From positions 250,653 through 314,652 of the forward strand of contig CAUYUJ010015757.1 of assembly GCA_963575745.1 (NCBI GenBank): a stretch of DNA of 64,000 nt, given 5' to 3'. The notes below the pieces were generated by a model, which saw only the letters and a program-made list of their open reading frames with translations, did no database searches and had not been told where the DNA came from. How positions within the stretch are numbered: position 1 is the first letter of the stretch; every line of letters starts with the position of its first letter. This DNA is from Prorocentrum cordatum (taxonomy: Eukaryota; Sar; Dinophyceae; Prorocentrales; Prorocentraceae). The position numbers and the translations under genes are program-made. Below are positions 42,987 to 54,685 of the stretch, one piece after another.

Positions 42987-44135
42987 CTGGCGCCGGCGGT
43001 GAACCGTCAACCTGGTCACCGCCGGGAACCTCGTAGAGCTCATTTCACGCGTGAAAGGTGCTCGAAGTCGGAAGGAAGAGCTTTCTCGCAAAAAAAAAAA
43101 TATTTTTTTCGTGTCGACATAAAGATGGTTCCTCCAAGTGCTTTGATAGTAAAAGTGCGCCTAAAGAGCTCATACTAAGATACTCTCATAGTCGTTCACG
43201 GGTGCGGAAAATCTGCTTTCTCAGAATAAATTGTCAAATATCCTTTTAAAGACTGGCACCAGCGGTGAACCGTCAACCTGATCTCCGCCGGGACCCTCGT
43301 AGAGCTCTTTTTACGCGTGAGGGTGCTAGGATTCGAAGGAGAGAGCTTCTCGAGGCATTTCTCGAAAATTTGAATCTTGATTTTTTTCATGTCGATAGAA
43401 AGTTGATTGCGCCAAATGTTTTGATAGTAAAAATGCGCCTTCAGCGCTCATATTATGACGCAGAGGCCCTCAAAGTTGCTACAGGTGCGAAAATCTGCTT
43501 TCTTAAAATAAATTGTCAAATATCTTTAATTATTTGCAAAACTGGGATCCGACGCTAAACCGTCAACCAGGTTAGAGCTCTATTCTGGCGCGACGCTGCT
43601 CGAAGCACATGGGAGAAGCTTCTCAAGCGTCAAGGAGAAATATTGGAAAATATTTTCCTCAAATTTTCTATCTTTGCTTCGTGGACCTAGCTGCCAGACC
43701 GAGTTCGGACATCTCGCTGCGAGATAAATCGCGCCGGGTAATACAGGGTCGGTTTATATGCGTGCCAGCTCTGTAGCTTTATAAATCTTCGAAATCTTCG
43801 AATCTGTAGCTCTGTAGTTAAGCAAAACCAACAACACTCGTCAAAATGAGACTCGAAACGGGCGACCGTTCCCTCAAGTCGTTTGATAGTAATATTACAG
43901 CTACAGACGCGGCATAATCCGCTACAGATAGGAAAAATACTTGTTTGTGAAACAAATTTTCAAATTTTGCACAAAGATAGAAAAACCGACCCCAAGTCGT
44001 CACATTGTCTCTTAAGGTCAGGTCGGCCAACTAGCTCCAGCTGCGCGCGAATTCCTCTTAGCTCATCTTGCCGAAGAGCTCTTCGAGGTACTACCCAAAA
44101 GTTGTCACATTGTCCTCCTCGGCCGGCTGGGCCAA
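42987..44135 (-). mobile_element. Three successive family B hairpin ends (42,987; 43,253; 43,542)
   Basis: The first has a perfect GTGA/TCAC stem. The second has GGTGAACC with a damaged partner (GATCTCCGCC). The third, ATCCGACGCTAAACC..GGTTAGAGCT, has lost its 3' stem arm. Each is followed by B-type interior (TCGACAT, CTCATACTAAGA, TCTGCTTTCT words). From about 43,670 the sequence is a diverged monomer and B 5' region. Confidence 0.6.
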
Positions 44136-44810
44136 CTGGGCGCCGGCGGTAAACCGTCAACCTTGGTTACCGCCGGGGAACTCGTAGAGCTTCCTAGCTC
44201 GACTTCAGTTGAGAAACCGACAGCACCTACCAACATTCTGACTTATAGTGAATGTTATTTGACCTCTCAATGCGACAGGCGGACGCGTCTGATGTCTGCG
44301 AATCGACTTCTGTCATTACCGACAGCATCTCTCAGGATGACTCGAACAATACAAGAGCTTCGCGAACCTAGTTCGGGCAGCAGACCGAGTTCCGAGCTGG
44401 ATTCGACAGGCGGACGCGCATGATACGGACGCGCCTGATCTCTTCAAATCGATTTCTGTGACCAGCAGCACTGTAGCCTGCTCTCAGCGCAAGTTGAGTG
44501 AAGAAAACCGAGAGCCTCTCTCAAGATGACTCGACCAATACGAATAATTTCGCAAGTCTAGATCGGGCAGCTGACCGAGTTCAGGGCTCTGGATTCGACA
44601 GACAAACGCAACTGACGATTCTGAATCAGTTTCTGCACATTGTAGCTGTCATACAGCTCGAGTTAAATACAGAAAATCGAGAGTTTCTGTTCAAATGACT
44701 CGAATACTACGAATAGGTTTGCGAATCTAGCTCGGCTCACAGACCGAGTTCAAACCTCTAAATTAGACAGACGAACGCGCGTAATCATTCTACATCGATT
44801 AGCTGCTCAC
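44136..44810 (-). mobile_element. Family A2 element, truncated
   Basis: Starts CTGGGCGCCGGCGGTAAACC with GGTTACCGCC and GCTTCCTAGCTCGACTTCAG. Monomers run to about 44,800, where CGATTAGCTGCTCACC switches abruptly to B sequence. Confidence 0.65.
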
Positions 44811-46165
44811 CTATCTTTCGAAAAATTACAAAACCACCCAAAAGTTATCACTTTGTCCTTTCTGGCCGGGTCGACCAACTAGCTCCACCCCGCGCCGGAA
44901 TTCCTCTAGCTCATCGATGCCGAAGAGCTCTACGAGGTACTAGCTCCAACCCGCGCCGGAATTTCTCTGGCTCATCGACGACGAAGAGCACTACGAGATA
45001 CTTTGTAGGGTCCCAAACCCGGAGAGCGAAGAGACCTTTCCTGGAGAGCTTCGGAGAGCTCCCTGCAGCGCTGCCGAAGCGCTGCCAGAAACGCTTTCAT
45101 GCGTGCCTGCACGCATGCAGGCACACGTGGAAGCTTGCCGGGAGCCCCCCCGGACCCGCTGCCGGGTCGCCGGAGTTTCTGCGGCGACCGTGGAGCGCCG
45201 CGGAGGGCTCCTGGCGGGCACCACCACCGTCCAGCTTCTAATCTTAAACCCCTTAGCTCTAAGCGAGCTCTTCGGGAATTGCAAAACCACCCAAAAGTTA
45301 CCACTTTGTCCTTTCTGGCCGGGTCGACAAATTAGCTCCACCCCGCGCCGGAATTTCTCTAGCTCATCGATGCCGAAGAGCTCTACGAGGTATTTTGAAG
45401 CGATCAGAAGTGCCCGCCAGGAGCTCCTGCACGGCGGTCCACGTTCCCAGCAGAAACTCCGGTGAGCCGGCAACGTGTCCGGGAAAGTGCCCAGCAAGCT
45501 TCCACGCGTGCCTGCACGCGCACAGGCACGCATGGGAGCGTTTCTGGCAGAGCTTCGGCAGCGCTGCAGGGGAGCTTCCCAGAGCTCTCCATGAAAGATA
45601 TTCCGTTCCCGAGGGTCTCTTCGCTCTCCGGGTTTTGGACGCTACCAAGTGCGCTGCTGGCGGGCACCACCACTGTCGAGCTTCTAATCTAAAACTCTCT
45701 AGCTCTCAGAGAGCTCTCCGGGAATACCCTTCAAATCCTTGCAAAACCACCCAAAAATTACCACTTTGTCCGTTCTAGCCGGGGCGGCCAACTAGCTCCA
45801 CCCCGCGCCGGAATTCCTCTAGCTCATCGAAGTTGAAGAGCTCTACGAGGTATTACCTCCATCCCGCGCCGGAATTCCTCTAGCTCATCGATGCCGAAAA
45901 GCTCTACGAGGTATTCCTCTAGCTTATCGATGCCGAAGAGCTCTACGAGGTATACGCCGTTGGCAACTGGTCCGGGGGAGCTTCCGGCAAGCTTCCACGC
46001 GAGCCTGCACACGAGCAGGCACGCATGGAAGCGTTTCTGCCCGCGCTTCGGCAGCGCTGCAGGGGAGCTTCCCAGTGCTGTCTAGGAAAACATTTCTGCC
46101 CCCAAAGGGTCTCTTCGCTCTTCAGGTTTTCCCGGAGAAGTCTCTGAGAGCTAGAGGGTTTCAGA
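44811..46165. repeat. Module C copies (both orientations) separated by family B 5' ends
   Basis: Module C lies at about 45,003-45,240 (+), 45,386-45,690 (-) and 45,956-46,160 (-), each with its palindrome (45,100; 45,502; 45,997). Between them are repeated B ends reading CTCATCGATGCCGAAGAGCT..ACGAGGTA. Minus-strand frames through the B ends read LVELFGIDELEEFRRG in several copies. Confidence 0.65.
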
Positions 46166-48344
46166 CTGGGCGCCGGCGGTAAACCGTCAACCTTTGTTAC
46201 CGCCGGGGAACTCGTAGAGCTTCCTGACAGTAACTCGTAGAGCTTCCCTTAGCAAGTTATTGCTGGAAGCTTAAGAGTAATTCCGGGGAGCTGGAGAGCT
46301 AGTTGGCAAGAAAAATCTCGACGGACCTTTTGCTGACTTTTGCTCGGTTGAAAATTTTGTTCTCAAAATTTGAACATTCGTTAGAGCTCTAATATTTTTC
46401 CCATGATATTCGATCTTATTCTCGCTCGCCATCTTGATCTCAGCTCGATCGGGTAACTTTGAAGGTCCAAAAGCAGACGGGCGGGAACGGTCGTTTCGAG
46501 TCATCTTGATACGCGCTGTCGGTTTTCTCAAGATAACTCGAGCTTCAGGACACCTACGCAGCTGGTCAGCACAGCTAATGCATTCAGAATGATCAGGCGC
46601 GTTCGCCTGTTGAATCCAGAGGTCTGAACTCGGTCTGCTAGCCGAGCTAGGGTCGCAAACCCATTCGAATTATTCGAGTCATTGTAGCAGGCGCTCTCGG
46701 TTTTTCGTAATTACCTCGATCTGTAGGGCAGCCACGGAGCTGATAATCCCAGAAATCGATTGAGAATTATCAGGCGCGTTCGTCGGTTGATTCAAGAGCT
46801 TTGAACTCGGCCTGCTCTCCGAGCTAGGTTTGCGAACCTATTGGTATTGTTCGAGTCATCTTGAGAAGTGCTCTCGGTTTTCTGTACTTAAATCGTGCTG
46901 GGGGAGGGCTCTAGTGCTGGTGGTCACAAGAATCGATTTCGAGACATCAGGCGCGTCCGTTCGTCGAGCCGAGAGCTCGGAACTCGGTCTGCTGCTCGAA
47001 CGAGATCCGCGAAACTGTTGTATTATTCGAGTGATCCTGAGAGGTACTCTCGATTTTCTGCACTTAACTCAGGCTGCATGGAAAGCTGCAGAGCTGGTAA
47101 TCACAGGAATCGATCCGCAGACATCAGACGCGTCCGACTGTCGCATTCAGAGATCTGAACTCGGTTTCATACTCGAGCTCGATTGGAAAACAGTTCGTTC
47201 GTTTTGTTAGAGTCATCTTGAGAGGTCTATAATCGCTTGGGCTGAAAAACAAGTCGTTCTCTGGAATTCTTTGCCACATTATATATTGTCAGGAAGCCCT
47301 ACGAGTCCCCCGGCGGTAAGAAAGGTTGACGGTTTACCGCCGGCGCCCAGTATATAATGAGGAAAAAAAATTCAGATAATTTCAGCCCAAGCCAGACCTC
47401 TCAAGATGACTCTTGCGAAAACACGAACAGTTTGGAACCCAGCTCGAGTGTCAAACCGAGTTCAGACCTCTCAATGCGACAGGCGGACGCGTCTGATGTC
47501 TGTGAATCGACTTATGTGATTACCAGCCCTGCAGCCCGAGTTAAGTGCAGAGAACCGACAGCAGCTCTCAGAATGACTTGAATAATACAATAGGTTCGCA
47601 GAGCTAGTTCGAGCAGCAGACCGAGTTTCGAGCTCTCGGTTCGACAGGCGGACGCGCCTGATGTCTCCAAATCGATTTCTGTGACCAGCAGCACTGTACC
47701 CTTCCCCAGCACGAGTTGAGTGGCGAAAACCGAGAGCACTTCTCAAGATCACTTGAATAATACGAATAGTTTTGCGGACCTAGCTCGGGCAGCAGGCCGA
47801 GTTCAGAGCTCTCGATTGGACAGACGAACGCGCCTGATAATTTACAATCGATTCCTGTGACTATGAGCTCTGTAACTGCCCTACAGCTCGATTTTAGTGA
47901 GGAAAGCTGGGAGCGTCTGCAATGACGACTCAAATAATACGAATAGGTTTACGAAGCTACCTCGGCTAGCAGACCGAGTTCAGACATCTCGATTCGACAG
48001 GCGAACGCGCCTAATTATTCTGCATCGATTAGATGTGCTTCTTAGCTCTGTAGGTATCCTAAAGCTCGAGTTATCTTGCGAAAACAGACAGCGCGTATCA
48101 AGATGACTCGAAACGGCCGATCCCGCCGGAGTGCTTTCGCAGTAAAAGGTACCCGATCGAGCGGAGGTCAAGATGGCGAGCGGGAATGAGATCGAATATG
48201 ACGGTAAAAAATATTAGAGCTCAAAAATGTGGAATTTCGAGAACAAAATTTTCAACCGACCAAAAGTCAGTAAAAGGTCCGTCGAGATTTTTCTTGCCAA
48301 CTAGCTCTCCAGCGCCGGAATTACTCTTAAGCTTCCAGCAATAA
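46166..48344 (-). mobile_element. Family A element hosting an inverted family A copy
   Basis: The hairpin end at 46,166-46,228 is separated from its body (47,351 on) by the insertion at 46,232-47,350. Without it, CTTCCTGACAGT joins TATATAATGAGG, as in the uninterrupted copy at 42,082 (CTTCCTGACAGTATATAATG). The body runs through monomers to GCTTCCAGCAATAA, where a B element enters. Confidence 0.8.
46232..47350 (+). mobile_element. Family A element, complete, inverted orientation (1,119 bp)
   Basis: Begins AACTCGTAGAGCTTCCCTTA after T and ends with hairpin GGCGGTAAG..TTTACCGCCGG and terminus CGCCCAG before T. It is the only clean plus-sense copy in the array. Its length and wording closely match the minus-sense copy at 58,888-60,005 (1,118 bp). 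Confidence 0.87.
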
Positions 48345-48924
48345 CTGGCGCCGGCGGTGAACCGTCAACCTGGTCACCGCCGGGAACCTCGTAGAGCTCC
48401 TTGCATCCGTGAGAATGCTCAGTATCAAAGCGAGAGCTCCTGGAAGCTTTTCTACAAAAACTTCAAGTTGAGATTTTTCGGAGTGAAAATGAAGTCGGTT
48501 GCTCCAAGTGAACTGGTACTGAAAATGCCTCTAGAGGGCTGAGCTGCTCAGAGAATAAGTCAATGAGTAAAAATCTGTTTTCTCAAAATGAATTGTCAAA
48601 TATCTTTCAAATCTTAGCAAAACCGACCAAAAGTTACCACTTTGTCCTTTGTCGCCGGGTCGACGAACTGGCGCCGGCGGTGAACCGTCAACCTGGTCAC
48701 CGCCGGGAACCTCGTAGAGCTCCTACCACGTGAAAAAGTGCTCAGAGTCGAAAGGGAGAGCTTCTCGAAGCACTTCTTAACAAAAGAGAAAAAATTATGT
48801 TTTCGTGTCGACATGAAGTGGTTGCTCCAAGTGTTTTGATAGTAAAAGTGCGCCTACAAAGCTCATACTAACCGCAAAACCACCCAAAAGTTATCACTTT
48901 GTCCGCCTCGGCCGGGTCGACCAA
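48345..48924 (-). mobile_element. Two family B hairpin ends in series (48,345; 48,668)
   Basis: Both have perfect GTGA/TCAC stems and ACCTCGTAGAGCTC. The first ends at CCGGGTCGACGAA, the second at GGGTCGACCAA, each replaced by the next element. Confidence 0.75.
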
Positions 48925-50058
48925 CTGGGCGCCGGCGGTAAACCGTCAACCTTTCTTACCGCCGGGGGACTCGTAGAGCTTCCTGACAGTATATAGTGTG
49001 GGAAAAAATCCAGAGAACGACCAATGCGACAGGCGGACGCGTCTGATGTCTCGACTCATGTGACGACCAGCCCTGCAGCCCTCCTACAGCCCGAGGTAAG
49101 TGCAGAAAACCGACAGCATCTCTCAGGATGACTCGAATAATACAATAGTTTCGCGGACCTGTTTCGAGCAGCAAACCAAGTTCTGAGCTCTCGAATCGAC
49201 CAACGAACGCGCCCGATATGTGCAAATCGATTGCTATGACCCGCAGCACTGTAGCCCTCCCCAACACGAGTTGAGTGCAGAAAATTGAGAGCAATTTTCA
49301 CGATGATTCAGACAAAACGAATAGTTTCGCGAACCTAGCTCGGGCAGCAGGCCGAGTTCAGAGCTCTCGATACAACAGACAAACGCGCCCGATGATTTCC
49401 AATCGATTTCTGTGACTATAGTCTCTGTAGCTGCCCTACGGCTCGAGTTAAGTACAGAAAACCGAAAGCGTTTGTCAAAATGACTCGAATAATACGAATA
49501 GTTTTGCGGACCTAGCTCGGCTAGCAGAACGAGTTCAGACCTCTGGAGTCAAGAGGCGAACGCGCCTGATGATTCTCAATGCGATGGATGTGATTACCGG
49601 CTCTGTACCTGCCCTGCAGCTCGAATTGAATACAAAATACCCACCACGCGTATCAAGTTGACTCGAATAATAGAGATAGGTTTGCGGACCTAGTTCGGCT
49701 AGCAGACCGAGTTCAGACCTCTGGATTCAACAGGCGAACGCGCCTGATGATTCTGAGTGCGATAGGTGTGCTTACCAGCACTGTAGCTGCCCTACAGCTC
49801 GAGTTAAGTAGAAAATACCGACAACGCGTATCAAGATGACTGGAAACGGCCGTTCCCGCCGGGACGCTTTTTGGCAGTAAAAGGTACCCGATCGAGCTGA
49901 GATCAAGATGGCGAGCGGGAATAAGATCGAATATCACGGGAAAAAATACTAGAGCTCTAACGAATTGTTGAATTTCGAGAACAAAATTTTCAACCGACCA
50001 AAAGTCACCAAGGTCCGTCGAGATTTTCCGTGCCAACTAGCTCTCCAGCGCTCCGGAA
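48925..50058 (-). mobile_element. Family A element cut by a B insertion
   Basis: GTAA/TTAC hairpin, ACTCGTAGAGCTTCCTGACA, about four monomers, then the GCGAGCGGGAATAAG segment. It ends at CAGCGCTCCGGAA. Confidence 0.78.
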
Positions 50059-50330
50059 CTGGCGCCGGCGGTGAACCGTCAACCTGGTCACCGCCGGGAA
50101 CCTCGTAGAGCTACTCTCACTGGTTAGGGTGCAGAGAATCGACACAGAATCAAAAAATTGAGATTTTTCGAAAATCTTCAAATTCGATTTTTTCGATGTT
50201 CATATTCGCTTAGTTCCTGGAAGTCAACTCATGCGAAAATGCATCCAGAGAGCTGAGCTGCTCTTAGAGAGAAGTTTATATGCCAATGCTCGGCGTGAAA
50301 ATCTCCTTTCTCAAAATAAATGGTCAAATA
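50059..50330 (-). mobile_element. Family B element, truncated
   Basis: Perfect GTGA/TCAC hairpin. The interior is more diverged than in other B copies (GGTTAGGGTGCAGAGAATCG). Interrupted at AATGGTCAAATA. Confidence 0.68.
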
Positions 50331-50729
50331 CTGGCGCCGGCGGTGAACCGTCAACCTGGTCACCGCCGGAAACCTCGTAGAGCTCCTTTCACGCGTGAGA
50401 GTGCTCAGAATCGAAAGAGACAGCTTCTGGAATCATTTCTGGAAAAGAAGAAAAATGCTTTTTTTCGTGTCGACATGAAGATGGTTTCGCCAAGTGTTTT
50501 CATACTAAAAGAGCGCCTAAGGAGCTCATACTAAGACAGAGAAGCCCTCATAGTCGTTTACAGGTGCGAAAAATCTGCTTCCTCAAAATAAATGGTCAAA
50601 TATCTTTCAAAAAATCGCGAGAAACCACCCAAAAGTTACCACTTTGTTCGTTCTGGCCAGGTCGGCCAACTAGCTCCACCCCGCGCCGGAATTCCTCTAG
50701 CTCATCGATAACGAAGAGCTCTACGAGGT
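50331..50729 (-). mobile_element. Family B Helentron-like element, complete (399 bp)
   Basis: Runs from CTGGCGCCGGCGGTGAACCG to CGAAGAGCTCTACGAGGT with the 14-bp inverted repeat ACCTCGTAGAGCTC on both sides of the interior. It includes the B landmarks TCGTGTCGACATGAAGATGG, CTCATACTAAGACAGAG and CCACCCAAAAGTTACCAC. Confidence 0.85.
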
Positions 50730-51745
50730 ATTAAGACAGAGAGGCCCTGATAGTCGTTTCCAGGTGCGAAAATCTGATTTATGAAAATGAATAGACACCG
50801 TACAGACTCACAAACACGAGAACACATTAAGATGTAGACACAGAAACACACACACAGACAGACGCGTACACATACAGACACAGGTCGAGCAGCATACCGA
50901 GTTCAGGTAAACAAGAAACAAGCACACCTCCTGGTGCGAAATCCGCTTCTGTACGCACAGCGCTGTAGCTTATCTTACTCTTGAAAGCAGTACAGAAAAT
51001 CGACATTACTAGTCAACGTGATGTATTCAATACAATGCTTTTTATGGACTAGCTCCAGTACCAGACCGATCTGCGTCTCTCGATGGATGAGACAAACCCG
51101 CCTGATGATTATGAATTGCGTTCTCAACATATCAGCTCTTCTAAATCTCGAGTTAATACCAAAAACTGTCAATGCGTGTTAAGATAAATTCGAACAAAGT
51201 CGGTTCCTGCAAGTCTTTTGATAGAAATATTGCAGCTACGGACCTGAAAATTTTACTAGCAGACGCGAGATAACCCAGTACACGTGAGAAAAATCTGGTT
51301 TCTAAGAATGAATTGTCAAATATCTTTGAAATCTTCACAAAACCAACCCGAAGTCACCACATTGTCTCTTAACGTCCAGTCGGCCAACTAGCTCCACCCT
51401 GCGCCAGAATTCCTCTTAGCCCATCGATGCCGAAGGGCTCTACGAGGTATCTTTCAAATTTTCGCAAAACCACCCAAAAGTTACCACATTGTCCGCCTCG
51501 GCCGGCTGGGCCAACTAGCTCCACCCGCGCCGGAATTCCTCTAGCTCATCGATGCCGAAGAGCTCTACGAGGCATTACTCTTCAGCTTCCCGCAACAACT
51601 TGCTAAGGGAAGCTCTACGAGTTACTAGCTCCACCCCGCGCCGGAATTCCTCTAGCTCATCGATGCCGAAGAGCTCTACAAGGTACTAGCTCCACCCCGC
51701 GCCGGAATTCCTCTAGCTAATCGATACGAAGAGCTCTACGAGGCA
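50730..51745. other. B fragments, a CA-rich stretch and diverged monomers
   Basis: A CA/GA-rich stretch (about 50,790-50,885), old monomer-like sequence to about 51,330, then four B sense-5' ends in a row and one family A 5' end (51,480-51,745), each ending (C/A)GAGGYA or GAGTTA. Confidence 0.55.
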
Positions 51746-53694
51746 CTGGGCGCCGGCGGTAAACCGTCAACCTTTCTTACCGCCGGGGGACTCGTAGAGC
51801 TTCCTGACAATTTATAATGTGGGAAAGAATTTCAGAGAACGACCAGTTTTTCAGCCCAAGCGATTATAGACCTCTCTCAACAAAACAAACAAACAGTTTT
51901 CTAATCGAGCTCGAGTATGAAACCGAGTTCAGACCTCTGAATGCGACAAACGGACGCGTCTGATGTCTGTAGATCGATTCCTGTGATTACCAGCTCTGTA
52001 GCCCCCCATACAGCCTGAGTTAAGTGCAGAAAACCGAGAGTACCTCTCAGAACGACTCGAATAATACAACAGTTTCGCGGATCTCGTTCGAGCAGCAGAC
52101 CGAGTTCGGAGCTTTCGGTTCGACGAACGGACGCGCCTGATGTCTCGAACTCGATTCCTGTGACTAGCAGCACTCTAGCCCTCCCCCAGCACGATTTAAG
52201 TACAGAAAACCGAGAGCACTTCGCAAGATAACTCGAACAATACCAATAGGTTTGCGACCCTAGCTCGGCTAGCAGACCGAGTTCAGACCTCTGGATTCGA
52301 CAGGCGAACGCGCCTGATCATTCTGAATGCATTAGCTGCGCTGACCAGCTCTTTAGTTGTCCTGAAGCTCGAGTTATCTTGAGAAAACCGACAGCGCGTA
52401 TCAAGATGACTCGAAACGGCCGTTCCCGCCCGTGTGCTTTTTGGCCTTCAAAGTTACCCGATCGAGCTGAGATCAAGATGGCGAGCGGGAATAAGATCGA
52501 ATATCATGGGAAAAAATACTAGAGCTCTAACGAATGGTCAAATTTCGAGAAACAAACTGGGCGCCGGCGGTAAACCGTCAACCTTTGTTACCGCCGGGGG
52601 ACTCGTAGAGCTTCCTGACAACATATACTGTCCGAAAAAATTGCAGAGAACGAATAGTTTTTGAGCCCAACTCGAGTATCAGACCGAGTTCAGACCTCTG
52701 AATGCGACAGACGGACGCGTCTGATGTCTCCGAATCGATTCCTGTGATTACCAGCCCTGCAGCCTCCCTACAGCCCGAATTAAGTGCAGAACGCCGACAG
52801 TAGCTCTCAAGATGACTGGAAGAATACGAACAGTTTCGTGATTCTGGATCGCGCAACAGACTGAGTTCAGAGCTCTGGATTCAACAGGCGAACGCGCCTG
52901 ATGATTCTGAGTGCGATAGGTGTGCTTACCAGCACTATAGCTGCCCTACAGCTCGAGTTAAGTAGAAAATACCGACAACGCGTAACAAGTGGACTCGAAT
53001 AATACAAATAGGTTTGCGGACCTAGCTCGGCTAGCAGACCGAGTTTAGACCTATTGATTCAACAGGCGAACGCGTCTGATCGTTCTGAGTGCGATACGAG
53101 TGCTTACCAGCACTGTAGCTGCCCTATAGCTCGAGTTAAGTAGAAAATACCGACAACGCGTATCAAGTTGACTCGAATAATACAAAAAGGTTTGCGGACC
53201 TAGCTCGGCTGACAGACCGAGTTCAGACCTCTGGGTTCAACAGGCGAACGCGCCTGATCATTCTGCATGCATTAGCTGTGCTTACCAGCCCTGTGGCTGC
53301 CCTAGAGCTCGAGTTATGTTCAGAAAACCGACAGCGCGTATCAAGATGACTCGAAACGGCCGTTCCCGCCACCGTGCTTTTTGGCCTTCAAAGTTACCCG
53401 ATCGAGCTGAGATCAAGATGGCGAGCGGGAATAAGATCGAATATCACGGGAAAAAATACTAGAGCTCTAACGAATTGTCAAATTTCGAGAACGAAATTTT
53501 CAACCGAGCAAAAGTCACCAAAAGTTCCGTCGAGATTTTTCTTGCCAACTAGCTCTCTAGCGCGCCGGAATTACTCTTAGCTTCCAGCTATAACTAGCTA
53601 AGGGAAGCTCTACGAGTTAATTTTCAACCGACCAAAAGTCAGCAAAAGGTCCGTCGAGATTTTTCTTGCCAACTAGCTCTCCAGCTCCCCGGAA
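51746..53694 (-). mobile_element. Family A element hosting a nested family A copy
   Basis: GTAA/TTAC hairpin followed by monomers to CGAGAAACAAA (52,556). It resumes AATTTTCAACCGACC at 53,619 and is cut again at GCTCCCCGGAA (53,694). Confidence 0.8.
52557..53618 (-). mobile_element. Family A element, complete, nested (1,062 bp)
   Basis: Starts CTGGGCGCCGGCGGTAAACC, ends AGCTCTACGAGTT, with ACTCGTAGAGCTTCC after the hairpin. Excision restores GAGAAACAAA|AATTTTCAACC, the ordinary uninterrupted sequence plus one A. Confidence 0.88.
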
Positions 53695-54685
53695 CTGGGC
53701 GCCGGCGGTAAACCGTCAACCTTTGTTACCGCCGGGGGACTCGTAGAGCTTCCTGACAACATATACTGTCGGACAAATTGCAGAGAACGAATAGTTTTTC
53801 AGCCCAACTCGAGTATCAGACCGAGTTTAGACCTCTGAATGCGACAGACGGACGCGTCTGATGTCTCCGAATGGATTCCTGTGATTACCCGCCCTGCAGC
53901 CTCCGTACAGCCCGAATTAAGTGCAGAACGCCGACAATAGCTCTCAAGATGGCTGGAAGAATACGAACAGTTTCGTGATTCTGGATCGCGGAACAGACCG
54001 AGTTCAGAGCTCTGGAGTCAACAGGCGAACGCGCCTGATGATTCTGAGTGCGTTAGATGTGCTTACCAGCACTGTAGCTGCCCTACAGCTCAAGTTAAGT
54101 AGAAAATACCGACAACGCGTATCAAGTTGACTCGAATAATACGAATAGGTTTGCGGACCTAGCTCGGCTAGCAGACCGAGTTTAGATCTATGGATTCAAT
54201 AGGCGAACGCGTCTGATCATTCTGAGTGCGATAGGAGTGCTTACCAGCACTGTAGCTGCCCTACAGCTCGAGTTAAGTAGAAAATACCGACAACGCGTAT
54301 CAAGTTGACTCGAATAATACAAACAGGTTTGCGGACCTAGCTCGGCTGACAGACCGAGTTCAGACCTCTGGGTTCAACAGGCGAACGCGCCTGATCATTC
54401 TGCATGCATTAGCTGTGCTTACCAGCTCTGTAGCTGCCCTAGAGCTCGAGTTATGTTCAGAAAACCGTCAGCGCATATCAAGATGACTCGAAACGGCCGA
54501 TCCCGCCACCGTGCTTTTTGGCCTTCAAAGTTACCCGATCGAGCTGAGATCAAGATGGCGAGCGGGAATAAGATCGAATATCACGGGAAAAAATACTAGA
54601 GCTCTAACGAATTGTCAAATTTCGAGAACAAAATTTTCAACCGAGCAAAAGTCACCAAAAGTTCCGTCGAGATTTTTCTTGCCAA
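53695..54685 (-). mobile_element. Family A element, cut by the next copy
   Basis: GTAA/TTAC hairpin and three 178-bp monomers (starts at about 54,129 and 54,307), then the GGCGAGCGGGAATAAGATCG segment, ending TTTTTCTTGCCAA. Confidence 0.8.
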
